The position numbers and the translations under genes were made by a program. From assembly GCA_963402885.1 (NCBI GenBank), contig OY727100.1:5629501-5693500 (forward strand): DNA of 64,000 nucleotides, given 5' to 3'. The notes beneath the pieces were generated by a model. That model was not told the DNA's origin, searched no databases, and saw nothing but the letters and a program-made list of their open reading frames with translations. Source of the DNA: Antedon bifida. Lineage: Eukaryota; Echinodermata; Crinoidea; Comatulida; Antedonidae. Below are positions 45,490-55,704 of this stretch, in pieces (the first letter of the stretch is position 1; every line of letters begins with the position of its first letter).

Positions 45490-46166
45490 GTTGCATTTAC
45501 ATTAATGAAGTATGTAGTACTAAGTGACTAAATAAAATTAGACATACGGGTAATTGTGTTTTTTTATCAACGAATACTGTACCTGCAGTATTTTAATTAT
45601 GTCTATAAAAAACTTTGAACATGAATGCTTGCGCCACGCGGTAGCTAGACGGACGGTGATCCAACTTATATTTGACCATTTTTTGAAAAATCCGTGTACT
45701 ATAGTACATACATTTTTTCCAAAAAATGGTTGAAAGATAAATTTGGCACACATGCCGTTTCATACATTTTATAGACAAAGATCAAAACACAAACTGGTGG
45801 CGCATGTAAAAAGTTCTTTGGTGTAAAGCAAACATGGAATGAGTGGACGGATTTCGTAGCCGTCGACCGGAAGCGCGTTGGCTGGGCCCCGGGCCGGACG
45901 TTGGCAGACCCTTTGCCTAAGACGAGGTATTTATTAAAGTCCAATAGCTATATTGCTATATTGATATTGATTTTAATACCGAAATATAGCTTTAAATAGG
46001 CTATTTTGGATCATAGGGTAATTGTTCAAATAACACTCATTTTGGTCATAACGGGATGTCATTTTCGGTTCACGTACAGGGAAATCCCCGGGTATAGGCC
46101 CACCTCCCAAATTCGGCCAAATTTCACGTACAAGGGGGGTGGGATTATACCCGGGGAACTACGGTA

Positions 46167-46810
46167 ATAAGAAAACTATATTTTAAAGATCATGGAGCTT
46201 AAAAGGTGTAAAGTATATTTCAGATGTAAGGCTTAACAACCAACGCTTTATGACATACTGAATTTAAAAATACCTATGCTATAAATTACAATTTCATTCT
46301 TTTTTTTGGTTTAATTAATGTTATCTCTCAAAATTACCGGGACAAACTAGCTAATCCCAGCCCTACAAGAGAATCGCCAGTTTTATTACAATTAATGGAA
46401 GTTGGAGTGTAATTTATAGGATGCCTTACGAATGTACTCTTGATACTAAAACACAGTACCTGCAATTCAGATTTATACATATAATTCTTCCAACAAATGA
46501 GTTATTGCACAAAATTCTAAATTGTGGGATGATGTGTTTTATTGGTTCAGGAAATTAGACATCCCTATTAAAATAAATTATATAGACATATGTTTTGGTA
46601 TTTTTGAATATAAATATTCAACTTTTGTTAATATGATTTTACTTCTTACTAAGAGATATATATATAAATGCAAGATTCATGAAATTCCTCGTAACTTCAT
46701 TCATCTTAAAAGATAGGTATTCTTTACAGAAACTGTGGAGAATAATATTGCAAAAAATAGAAATAAGTTATAATGTCCATATTAAAAAATGGGAACCATT
46801 ATTAGAAAGA
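46167..46810 (+). pseudogene. L1/Tx1 ORF2 C-terminal segment, right of the pogo element
   Basis: Across several frames I read KGVKYISDVRLNNQRFMTY, EFKNTYAINYNFIL, GLINVISQNYRDKL, ECTLDTKTQYLQFRFIHIIL and LWDDVFYWFRKLDIPIKI, then LLLTKRYIYKCKIHEIP. These are in the order of the C-terminal domain of L1/Tx1 ORF2 proteins. They continue the LINE interrupted at 33130. At least three frameshifts. Confidence 0.7.
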
Positions 46811-47615
46811 GATAACGACAATTAAAATGAAACACACCCACAAGCGACTACAATATTTCACCTTAGTAAATTTGAAAAATTTATTTCTCTTATATTATTT
46901 GTTTTGTACTGCAGTTTCGCACACCTTTATATCTTCGATTTCTTACCAAAATTTTCTTTTTTCACACTCACAACATAATATTATGTAACAAGTCTATACG
47001 ATTTGACCACTTACGATGTAAATTTCCCAAAAAACAATATAATTCTCAACGCATTTTAACGATACTTGGCTCGCTGTCATCAACGCGACAATTGCTCGCC
47101 ATTTTCGTTCAACTAATTGCCAGAATGTTTCATTTGCCCAAAAATTCATAACTATACAAACTATAGAGGGCAGTGTTATAAAATCTAGTTAGACTTAGGT
47201 GACGATAAAATCCCAGTACAGTAGTTGTAATTCAATGACATGAAAATGCACTAATATCACAAACAAAAAGATATTTTCTATAACTTTTAATACTAATGTA
47301 CGTACGTCACAACATATTATGTTAAAATATTAAAGTTTGTCGCAGCTGAACAAGAATGGTTTATAGATAAACATTAAAAAAATTGAATGTCTTTGGTTAG
47401 AATATGGTGAGATTAACAGCTATGGTTTTATGGTCGTGATAAATAACTCAACTATAACGGTTGCATATTGTTTATTATATTATTTGAAAAAAAATTCAAA
47501 TCTTTCTAACAACTAGATAAGAATAACAGACAACAGCATTGTTTTAAAAAACAAAATGTTTTTAAAGTTCAGGCTTTTGTCAGCAGATAATGTTACAGAG
47601 GATAGAGTTCCGTGG

Positions 47616-48551
47616 CTATCTGATTCCATAAATGAAAAAAAGCGCATCGCTAAATCGCTGATACCACATGAATTCTGGGAGGTAATCAGCTATCATTGCT
47701 CTGTTCGTTGGACCGTGCATAGCCTTCATCTTGCTTTTTGCCCTCTTCCACATAGATTCCACCCGATTGGTGGTAACTCCCGTTTGAGGGTCGACAAAGT
47801 CTCTCGTATGGTTCACCGTCCCATGGACGTAACCATGATTGGCAAGTTGACCATATGCGGCCCACATGTCGGACCAAATTATTGATCCCGGACGTATCCA
47901 CTGTGTGATTATCGGAATCAAAGTTGCAGCGTTTCTTCGTGGCACTGGTACCAGTAGACCAAGATGGGTGGCCGGTTCATATGCTCCAAAAATCCACTGC
48001 TCTGGTACAATCCTTCCTGCGTGGTTTTTCTTTTTTGCGAAAAGAGATTCGTCTATCTCGACCAATATTCCCGGACCTCCCAGCTGTTGTGGATGGTTTA
48101 CGAGGTAGTTTGCAACAACGTCTCTGCAGAATTGCATCCAGTCCACTACAGTATGATCTGACCCAATCTCAAGTTCTCCCTTGACCGTTTCGTATGAGGA
48201 TCCTCTGGATCGTCCACAGTTGGTTGACCAGATGTAGGTTAGACCGACAATCTGCCAGAGTTCAAGATGGCTCTTTTCGAAGAAACTCCCCTTTCTTATA
48301 TTGATCGTTTTTCGGCATTGGCGGTTTGGACATCTCCACGTTACTTGTTCAATCGATTGAGCATATACTTTTTCTTCACACTGGACATTGCATGTCGGAC
48401 ACTCCATGTTTAAAGCCAACAAACCATATCGCCGACACCAGTTTATTAAACCGTTTCTGTCGTCCCGAAACCTACGGCCAATTTGTATTAAAGTGATAGA
48501 TTGAAACTCTTCTTCCTCTGGTAAATTCGGATGTACTGCTTGCTGAGCCAT
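47616..48551 (-). CDS. Merlin/ISXO2-like transposase, complete ORF
   Basis: 311 codons from an ATG at 48549-48551 to a stop at 47616-47618, without a frame break. The N-terminus has a zinc ribbon C51, C54, C74, C79 (ECPTCNVQC, WRCPNRQC). The catalytic core of the ISXO2/IS1016 type shows D167 (GILVEIDESLFAKKK), D228 (SIIWSDMWAAYG) and E265 (TTNRVESMWKRAK), giving a DD36E spacing. The length and motif order are those of eukaryotic Merlin transposases. It sits between matching inverted arms with a 9-bp duplication, so the element may be recently active. No intron is required. Confidence 0.9.
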   Translation of the reverse strand: MAQQAVHPNLPEEEEFQSITLIQIGRRFRDDRNGLINWCRRYGLLALNMECPTCNVQCEEKVYAQSIEQVTWRCPNRQCRKTINIRKGSFFEKSHLELWQIVGLTYIWSTNCGRSRGSSYETVKGELEIGSDHTVVDWMQFCRDVVANYLVNHPQQLGGPGILVEIDESLFAKKKNHAGRIVPEQWIFGAYEPATHLGLLVPVPRRNAATLIPIITQWIRPGSIIWSDMWAAYGQLANHGYVHGTVNHTRDFVDPQTGVTTNRVESMWKRAKSKMKAMHGPTNRAMIADYLPEFMWYQRFSDALFFIYGIR

Positions 48552-49411
48552 GATGTTAATAAATGTGAGTTTGTATTTTTTTTTAAATTGGTCACCAATG
48601 ATAACGAAAAAGCGCGTGCATATTTGTAAATATTCGTCCTCAAAAATGTCGGTCCTTCCATTTGGTTTATTTCGGCGTCGTTGATGATACGTAACTTTAG
48701 TTATAAATATATATTATATATATATGCGTAAGTCGGTATTGTTTTTTAGTTAAAGTTTGTAAATATTTTTCAATTATACTTCCCGAAATGTCAGCAAAGA
48801 TGAACTTTCGGCATCGTAGAGCTTGGTTACCATTAGAGATATGTGGCATGGGCATAGACGCAACGCAAGCGAGTTGACCATGCAATGACAAGGGACAGTT
48901 AGTTCAAATCGCTTGTGATGATTGGTCAAATCGCTTACGTATAGCACCTAGGTCCAACCGATGCCTACACGTAAAGGACGTAATCAACGCAAGTGATTAC
49001 CACTCACGACACGACTTCGGTTGGTCTATCACGTCGTAATGTTTTATCATATTTTTGTATGGAAAGTAATGTTTTATAGTGTAGCTTGAGAGAGTTAATT
49101 TGTTCTAAGTTTAAAAGAAAAAATTTCAAAGTTGTTGGTGACGCATTTTGCGAAAATTTAAAGTCTGTAATATATATTAAGATTTCATGTCACTCCTTAG
49201 TCTAATTCATTTCCTTTTTTCATAAAAGATACTAAAAGAAACATTAATTGTCTTCATAAAAAAACCAAGAATCAATGCCGGTTGTCAGCAAATCCGATTA
49301 AAAGATACATAATTATATAATATATATTAGAATTAATGTTCTTTGCCTACTGTGTGTATATATAATATATTTAATATATTTAATAAATATATATAAATAT
49401 ATAATATAATA
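48552..49411. other. Non-coding 5' side of the Merlin element, AT-rich
   Basis: No gene recognised. AT-rich runs at 48705-48725 and 49350-49410. A word AATTAATGTTCTTTGCCTACTG near 49331 (read as AATTAATGTTCTTTGCC) is echoed in the hairpin at 49412. Confidence 0.4.
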
Positions 49412-49464
49412 GATTTAATGTTCTTTGCCTGTTGTGTTGCACAACAGGCAAATAACATTAAATC
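49412..49464. repeat. 25-bp inverted repeat with 3-nt loop
   Basis: The arms 49412-49436 and 49440-49464 are complementary except at one position; the inner part is TTTGCCTGTTGTG, TTG, CACAACAGGCAAA. It stands directly left of the Penelope-type fragment. Confidence 0.9.
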
Positions 49465-49469
49465 GAAAC

Positions 49470-49660
49470 TGGCGTCACATCACCCTGACGAAGAGCTATT
49501 GTTGCCCGAAAGCTCTGCAAACTTTTCGGGCTGTTTTATTTTATCGTTTTGATTTAGCTTTTCGCTTTTTTTTTTGTATCTCAATTGAGATACAACCACT
49601 GATACCCACAGCATTGTCATTTTTTTCAGTATTTTGCCTTTGGATTTATATATAATTATA
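49470..49660 (+). mobile_element. Penelope-like 3' fragment (third copy of the repeat)
   Basis: This segment matches 23585-23762: CTGACGAAGAGCTATTGTTG, CCCGAAAGCTCTGC, ACTTTTCGGGCTGTTTT, then TTTATCGTTTTGATTTAGC through GCCTTTGGATTTATATAT. No endonuclease remains. It is nested in the Merlin element. Confidence 0.8.
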
Positions 49661-50116
49661 TAATATATATAAATGGACTAAAAATGACAAAAAATGCAAA
49701 AGTGTAAAACAGTAATATTAAAAATCTTTATCCCGGACTACACCAATTTTAAGAAGCAGCGCTTAGATCCTGCTCTCACAGAATTAATGAAAAGAGCATG
49801 GAGCTTCTCGTATCTTCTCTGTTGAATAACTGCCCTCTACAGTTTCAAAATAAAAAATTTAAAGAAATACTGTACATTGATTTCTGGCAATTTTCTGATT
49901 CTAAAATGGTCCTTGTTTGTTTGTTTGTTTTCGAGAAAAAGATGCCGTTTTGAAAGGCCGATTTTGTGGTGAAACAGGTACTTTAACGGTGACTAAATCA
50001 TGTAAACATGTTACATAATGACCCAACATGGTATGTTGTGAGTATGAGAGAAAAATTGGATGAGAAATCGAAGATATAAAGGTGTGGTGCGAAACTGCAG
50101 TAGCGCCTTGTTTTGT

Positions 50117-51660
50117 AACCTGGGTCAAAAAATAATATAAATAATAATATAAATTGAAAATTTTGTCTGCCTCATGCTGGCTATGGCCCTGACCCTACTA
50201 TTACTACTAGGCCTACTACTACTGCTATTGCTACTACACTAATACAAATTATTAATTCACAATTAAATTAATATGCTACATTATCTTTTCAGAATCCTTA
50301 CCAATGAATTAATGAACGAAGGGAAACAGAAACAAAGAAGCTTTCGGGCAATCAAAATTATGATCAGTTGTGAAAGGTATGTTTAAAATTGTATTAAAGT
50401 ATTATAATTAAAGATATTGTTCCCCTGAAAAAAATAATTCTTTAAAAAAAATGTTTTTGAATATATGCCATTTTATTGTCACATAATAATAATCCACTTT
50501 GACAAAAAATTGGATCGAAAAAGAAATGACATAATTTATAGCAAAAAATATTCAAAAGCAGTGACTTTCGGGAAAAAATTGAACTTGCGTAAGATGCGTC
50601 AGTCTTACTATACATCGTATACATGTGAACTTCATATACTATTAATTGGCTCTTACCTGCGTTAAAATTTATTTTTCAGAGAGTGTAAAAAGAACTCAAA
50701 ATAGCAGAGTCTGCTATTGCCAAGTTCCTAAAATATGCGCTGGACAGAAAAGGAGGCAGAGGGCGCCGATCAACTGACAACTGATTGCATACCTGGCTGG
50801 GTGTCACAAAACCTACTGTAAGATCACGAAAAAGCTAAGACCCAAGACCAAAGATTGCAAATTCGAAGATATATACAAAAGATTAAAAACAATAATTGTT
50901 CATTTTGAACATAGGTTTCTTATTGTTAATGCCTTTTACCATAAAATAATTAAACACTTACAAATAACCTCGATTAACTGAGGTGTTTATTTTAAATTTT
51001 GGGTAAGAAATGTAGCATAATTTAATTATAAAATCATTAATATATGAAACATCTTGTAGTTAGGATATTATAATTAGCTACTATATAGGCCTAGAATTTC
51101 TTTTTAACTATCGTACCTTTTAGAATTTTAATCTTAAGACTTTTCGGTTCTTTTCGGTCTGTGTGATCTTAGTTCTTCGGGTCTTTGCTTTCGCGATCTT
51201 AGGTTTCGCGACAACCCATTTCTGGACTTCATATGTTAAATCTGTTTAGTGCTAATACAAGTTAATTATTGAATGTATAAGACATAACCACCCAGGACAA
51301 TTACAAATTAATTTGAAACGATTCAAATGAATTTATTTATGAAAATGTAATTACGCTCTATTTTGTATAATTTACGTCATTTACAGTATAGTTATATAAA
51401 GCCTATTTTACACTAGACGAATTTATTCGCGCGACGGGAATTATTTCGAGGATACGCATGTGCCGTTTTTTCCTTGAAACGTCACCTTCGCTGCATCGCT
51501 CTAGCAGCTCACAATTTTTCGCCGCTCCGAAAATGTGAGTTCGACCAGTTTTAACTTTTTCGTTGATCGTCGCAGCGAAATAAAGCGCAAGCCAATCAAA
51601 TCGATAGAAATTTTCACATCATACTTGTAACCTGACCAGACCTGACCTTTTATTCCTCAT
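50117..51660. other. Spacer with CTA microsatellite and a possible Tc1-type HTH fragment
   Basis: A (CTA)n-like tract is at 50193-50238. At about 50694-50785 one frame reads LKIAESAIAKFLKYALDRK and GGRGRRSTDN before a stop. This resembles the N-terminal HTH and GRP-type linker of Tc1 transposases but is too short to be sure. From about 51405, TTTTACACTAGACGAA and a run of CGCG-rich words resemble a Harbinger-type terminus. Nothing else is recognised. Confidence 0.3.
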
Positions 51661-51672
51661 CCTGAGAAAAAA

Positions 51673-51804
51673 ATGGATGAAAATAATATGTCGTGGTTCG
51701 GCGATACTAGTTCAATTAATAGTACAATTGATGCTACTGATATCGAGGAAAACGGTCAGAAGTGGTCAGAAAATATAGATGTCTCTGGGACACTCACTTA
51801 ACAA
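51673..51804 (+). CDS. Short hypothetical ORF, 43 codons
   Basis: ATG 51673 starts an acidic frame (MDENNMSWFGDTSSINST, ATDIEENGQKW) ending shortly before a donor-like site, GACGGTAAGA, near 51808. I do not recognise it. It lies 3' of a Harbinger-like CG-rich stretch and could be the start of an accessory ORF. A chance ORF is equally possible. Confidence 0.2.
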
Positions 51805-51909
51805 AGACGGTAAGATAGTACTAGACCTAGCCTAGGTATACTACTGTTCTATAATTTTAGTTCCGTAAATAAAAATATCAGTCTGTGATTAATATGAAAA
51901 CGATGGTTA

Positions 51910-52012
51910 ATCAGGGCCGTAGCGTGGTCAGGTTGCGAGCGCAGCGAGCACCATTGTTGGCTGGGGGCCAGGGGGCCGCCAAGGGCCCTCGGTCGGGGGA
52001 CAGAGTAAAAAT
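51910..52012. repeat. GC-rich dispersed-repeat fragment
   Basis: CAGGGCCGTAGCGTGGTCAG, GCGAGCGCAGCGAGC and a tract rich in GGGGGCC form a small GC island in AT-rich surroundings. I recall the opening words from dispersed repeats of marine invertebrates. The exact family is not known to me. Confidence 0.35.
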
Positions 52013-52388
52013 TTGCTATTCTACCCGTCCTAGAACTCATTTTAATGTTTTTTGTGTGTAATTTCTTCAATATCTATTGCAAAATGTATATGCAAAAAAT
52101 ATAATCCAGACCAGAAATGTAATAAATTGTAGAAAGTAAAATGAACGATAATATGAATTGACATTTTTAATGGAAATAAAAAGTCTTGATGAGATGATGA
52201 GTTGGAATTGGAAGACCAGGAATATCACCTTTTAAATTCGCCATTTCTCACACTTAACAAGAAATTCAAAATACCTGTTTAAATAGTGTTGGAAACTGCT
52301 GCTAAATGATTCCTGAAAGAACTAGCTTTAAACCTTAAATACTAATATTCAAGTATTAAACAAATAAAATGTAAACTAGAATTTAATT

Positions 52389-53951
52389 CGTCACTTTGAC
52401 GAATTATAGGTGATCATTTTTATCATTTTACTGAAATTAATTTTTTTTAAACATGCACGTACGTTAACATACGATCGGAAAATGTTGATGTATGCCATCC
52501 TATTATATGCTTATAGTGCCGAGTTGTGCCTATACGCCATATACAATATGTACAGTATATACTGTATATCTATATACAGTGTAGCATAGGTGAAATTACG
52601 GGACACACATGTTCTAATTTTTTGGCATGACGTTATCAAACTAAACTTTAAGATGACAATTTCGAAAGATAAATTAATTGAGCAAAAAAATATAAGATTT
52701 GGAAAAAAAATTGGCACGTAGAAGCGCTGTGCGCGCTCTTTGAATTGTGTATAACTTTGACGAAAAATATGAAAAAACTACTTTTTCACTTCAACTGGCC
52801 ATATGTTAACGTCACAACATCCGATAGGCTTAATTTTTATATGAATTAATATCTACATTTCATCAGCTTTCATAATAAATTATAATCATCAAGGTAACCT
52901 TCAATTCTGAAGAGCTGTAAGATATTCAAATTTACTGCGAAGGTGAAATTACACGGCCTACGTTATTCAAGTTTTTACGCGTGATGACGTCATTAAAATG
53001 AAGATAGTGTCAACTCATGATAAAGATAATTAATTAAGCAAGCACATACTGAAAGTTGTGCGAAATTCGAGCACACATAACCAAGATGCGCTCTGTTGAA
53101 TGTGATAATCTACACAAAAAGATAACAAATCCTAATTTTTAAATTCAAGTGGCCATTTGATGACGTCAAAACATTTTGTACGTAAAATGTGTACATGAAT
53201 TCATATCTACAACTCAATGGCTTCCAGAATAAGTTAAAAAAATCGGGGGTCATCTTGCATTCTGAAGAATTATTTTCATTTTAAAAAAGACCTATTTTTC
53301 ACCATTTTCAGAACTTTTGTAAAATTAATGTGCGCATTTTGTAATTTTTAACGTGCTCGTATAGCGTTATTTTAAGTCGGAACTGACTCAAATTTGGTGA
53401 ATGTACTAAGGATGGTGAGTAGAATGAGATTTGTAAAAAAAATTCATATTTTTTACGCTTTTTAAGTATCGCGCGCGCAAATTTTTTTTTTTGCGCAGTA
53501 ATTTTTGGAAACACGCAAATGGCCTAATTCATGCTCTAAATTGATCAAAACCTAATTTTGCGCGTTTTAAATTTTTAGCGCGCGATTTCACATGCATGAC
53601 CTTGAAACGCGCAACTTTTTATTTGCTAATATTTTTACCCTTGATCTGAAGTTTACGTGTAGTGAATTTCATTAATATGTGATAATGAATTTTGGAGATA
53701 TGATTGATAATGTGATTTCGCAAAATGGCGTATAAATGTCGTCGCGGATGAGTGATCACGCTGGAAAGCTTATTAGGATTAAGTTATATTATTTGAAAGA
53801 TATTCTGAAATTTTTGTAATCATTGACATTAAACTTTTTGAGATAATTGTTACACAAAATAGTGTACAGAAACAATAAAAAGAAAAAAAAAAATAATAAA
53901 GATTTTATACAATAACAATAGGTGATCATTTTATTCTAAATGATCACCTAA
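52389..53951 (+). repeat. Second long copy of the 60-kb dispersed repeat, bounded by AGGTGATCATTT words
   Basis: It parallels 60236-61480 block by block: GGTGAAATTACGGGAC, ACGTAGAAG, CAACTGGCCATATG, GTCACAACATCCGAT, then a second module with GATGACGTCA, GCGCTCTGTTGAATGTGAT and GTGGCCATTTGATGACGTCA, and finally a part rich in CGCGCAAATTTT-type words. TAGGTGATCATTT occurs at about 52407 on the left and as a hairpin at 53919-53950 on the right, which may mark the ends. Confidence 0.7.
53919..53950. repeat. Perfect 13-bp hairpin at the right end of the dispersed repeat
   Basis: TAGGTGATCATTT, loop TATTCT, AAATGATCACCTA. The left half also occurs near 52407, so the hairpin may be a foldback terminus. 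Confidence 0.85.
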
Positions 53952-55700
53952 TAAATACATTTTTAATTGTTTTCAGTTGAGTTCTTGCAGAAGCAAATGA
54001 AGAACCTCAAATACAGTTTGAAGAAATGCCTAAACAAGCGAACCAAACTGACGAGATCTGGATTTCTGAATTGAATTGTTTATTATAGACAGAAACACCC
54101 TGTCATTTCAACAATTGCTCACACCAAGTTAATCAAATTGATAGATTGGACTGAAAAATCATGTCATGTACAACAGTGTACACTTGCACAAAAAAAGTGA
54201 CACTTCCATCCAATTAAAAATTCCATTACAAGCAAATTTGTACAGTAATCTATATATAAATTTACGCAAGGGCAAAATTCGGTAAATCGCGCCTTACTTC
54301 TAGAATTTTTACTCGATGGTATATAAAGTTGCTTCGTACTTTTGGTACTGATTTTAACCACCTGATGTAACCCTGTTTACTAATTAAATTAAGTTAGATA
54401 ACTAGTTATTGACGATTAAAACGAATTTAGGTTCAACGATTGGCCCCAAATAGGGGTGTTTTCCCGATTGTGGTATACACTGTCTAATGGATGTCCATAT
54501 TGAAAAATACTCGCCACAAAAATGTGAGGAGGCTTCGCATTTTCCTATCTCCTCCTACGATAATTGTTTTTAATAGCTGAAAACCGGTTGAACAGCTAGA
54601 GAACAGCATCATAATGTTGAAGACAGGCCGATTTTCTTTAAAAAATACTATTTTGTTAGATTTAATATACGATTATATAAATGTATTGATTTGCGATGAA
54701 TGGAACATCCCAATCTCTCAGTCTGCCAGAGTTTGGTTTAACACAAGTAGGTAAATTTATGAGCCCTTGGTTTAACACATATGGTAGGTAAATATATGGG
54801 CCCTTGAGAATAAACTTGCAATACTTTGACAATACTGTAAATACTTTTGGTCCTCATTTGAATCGAACATTTCTTACTGTGAATGTTCGTACTGTTAATG
54901 TAAAAATATATACAAATCAACTTTATTACTGAGATTGTGGATGGGCTCTACTGTTAGTATAAACACATTATTATATACAAATAAACTTTATACTGACAGT
55001 TCCTTCTCAACGTTTGTATTAATTAATAATTACCAATAATATAAACGTCGTAGTGGTGTATCGTGACATGTACTTTAATATTTCAATCGATTATATGACA
55101 GTGACAGTTTTAACAAAGTATTAAATCGCAAATGTTTTACTGTATTTAGAGGTATATATTATTTATAGGCCTATAAAACATGAAAAAAATATTTCGTTAC
55201 TGAGTGGATAAAGAATATATTTAAAAATTGTTCCTCTTTGTACCTATCCGCTTTCCCATCCCTCATGTTACATACAAAACACAAATTGGGTTTCTTTAAA
55301 TGAGTCCAAATCTAAAATGTGGACTCATTTTGTGATAAGTTTCTCCTTCGGAAGTAATTCCCAGGGTGCTAATTTTAGTTGACTACATAAATCATCGTGT
55401 CTATTTATTCGTTTCTGTAAACGACAATGTATTACAGTCCTGCGGTATGTACATTTGAAATCGCCAGTTTTGTTAAGCTGAAATTACTGTGTATTCGAGA
55501 ACCATCTGTGGGCACGACCTAGATCCACTACTATTGACGTTAAATACTGAAATATTAAACGTAGATATCTCTCAGCAGAACCCGAGTTAATCTAAAGGAA
55601 CCTTACAAGCCTACAGCATTAATTAGTTACAAAGTTCATCTTAGTTAAAAATGAAAGCCCTCAAGTATAATAATTAATGTATTAATTAATTAATTACTCC
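53952..55700. other. AT-rich spacer, one exon-like segment
   Basis: After a polypyrimidine tract and CAG at about 53977, a short frame reads EFLQKQMKNLKYSLKKCLNK and RTKLTRSG. This resembles the basic end of MADF/Myb-like accessory proteins of Harbinger elements, but is too short to assign. The rest shows no gene, RNA or repeat that I recognise. Confidence 0.3.
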
Positions 55701-55704
55701 TCAG

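Larger units (their letters stand above)
33130..46164 (+). mobile_element. Pogo-like DNA transposon (TA duplication) carrying a nested BEL/Pao element
   Basis: The left end CCGTAGGTCCTCGGGTATAA (33130) and the right end TTATACCCGGGGAACTACGG (46164) are inverted copies over about 28 bp. TA flanks both sides (33128-33129 and 46165-46166). Deleting the element and one TA rejoins the LINE ORF2 frame. Without the BEL/Pao insert the element is about 2.84 kb and encodes one pogo-type transposase. The parts 33130-33778, 35107-35294 and 45495-46164 are its non-coding flanks. Confidence 0.85.
28622..46810 (+). mobile_element. L1/Tx1-type LINE split by two DNA transposons
   Basis: Its parts are ORF1 at 28622-29503, the ORF2 endonuclease at 29989-30575, reverse transcriptase pieces at 31100-31483 and 32038-33020, an ORF2 C-terminal stretch up to 33129, and the last ORF2 segment at 46167-46810. 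A 546-bp TTAA element (31488-32033) and a 13,035-bp TA element (33130-46164) interrupt it. Removing each with one target copy brings the coding pieces back together. ORF2 also has several frameshifts, so the LINE is dead. The 5' and 3' borders are not precisely defined. Confidence 0.8.
46908..50107 (-). mobile_element. Merlin DNA transposon, 3.2 kb, with ~280-bp inverted ends and 9-bp duplication
   Basis: TTGTTTTGT occurs at 46899-46907 and 50108-50116, just outside two inverted arms (about 46908-47182 and 49822-50107). The arms share ACTGCAGTTTCGCA, CACCTTTATATCTTCGATTT, ACTCACAACATA and TAGAGGGCAGT. The right end has six extra terminal bases (AGCGCC side) that the left end lacks. Duplications of 8-9 bp are characteristic of Merlin/IS1016. 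The transposase is inside on the minus strand, and a Penelope-type fragment and a hairpin lie between it and the right arm. Confidence 0.75.

Noticed and set aside
47556..48184. Plus-strand ORFs at 47556-47885 and 47866-48184
   Set aside because: They are antisense shadows of the Merlin transposase.
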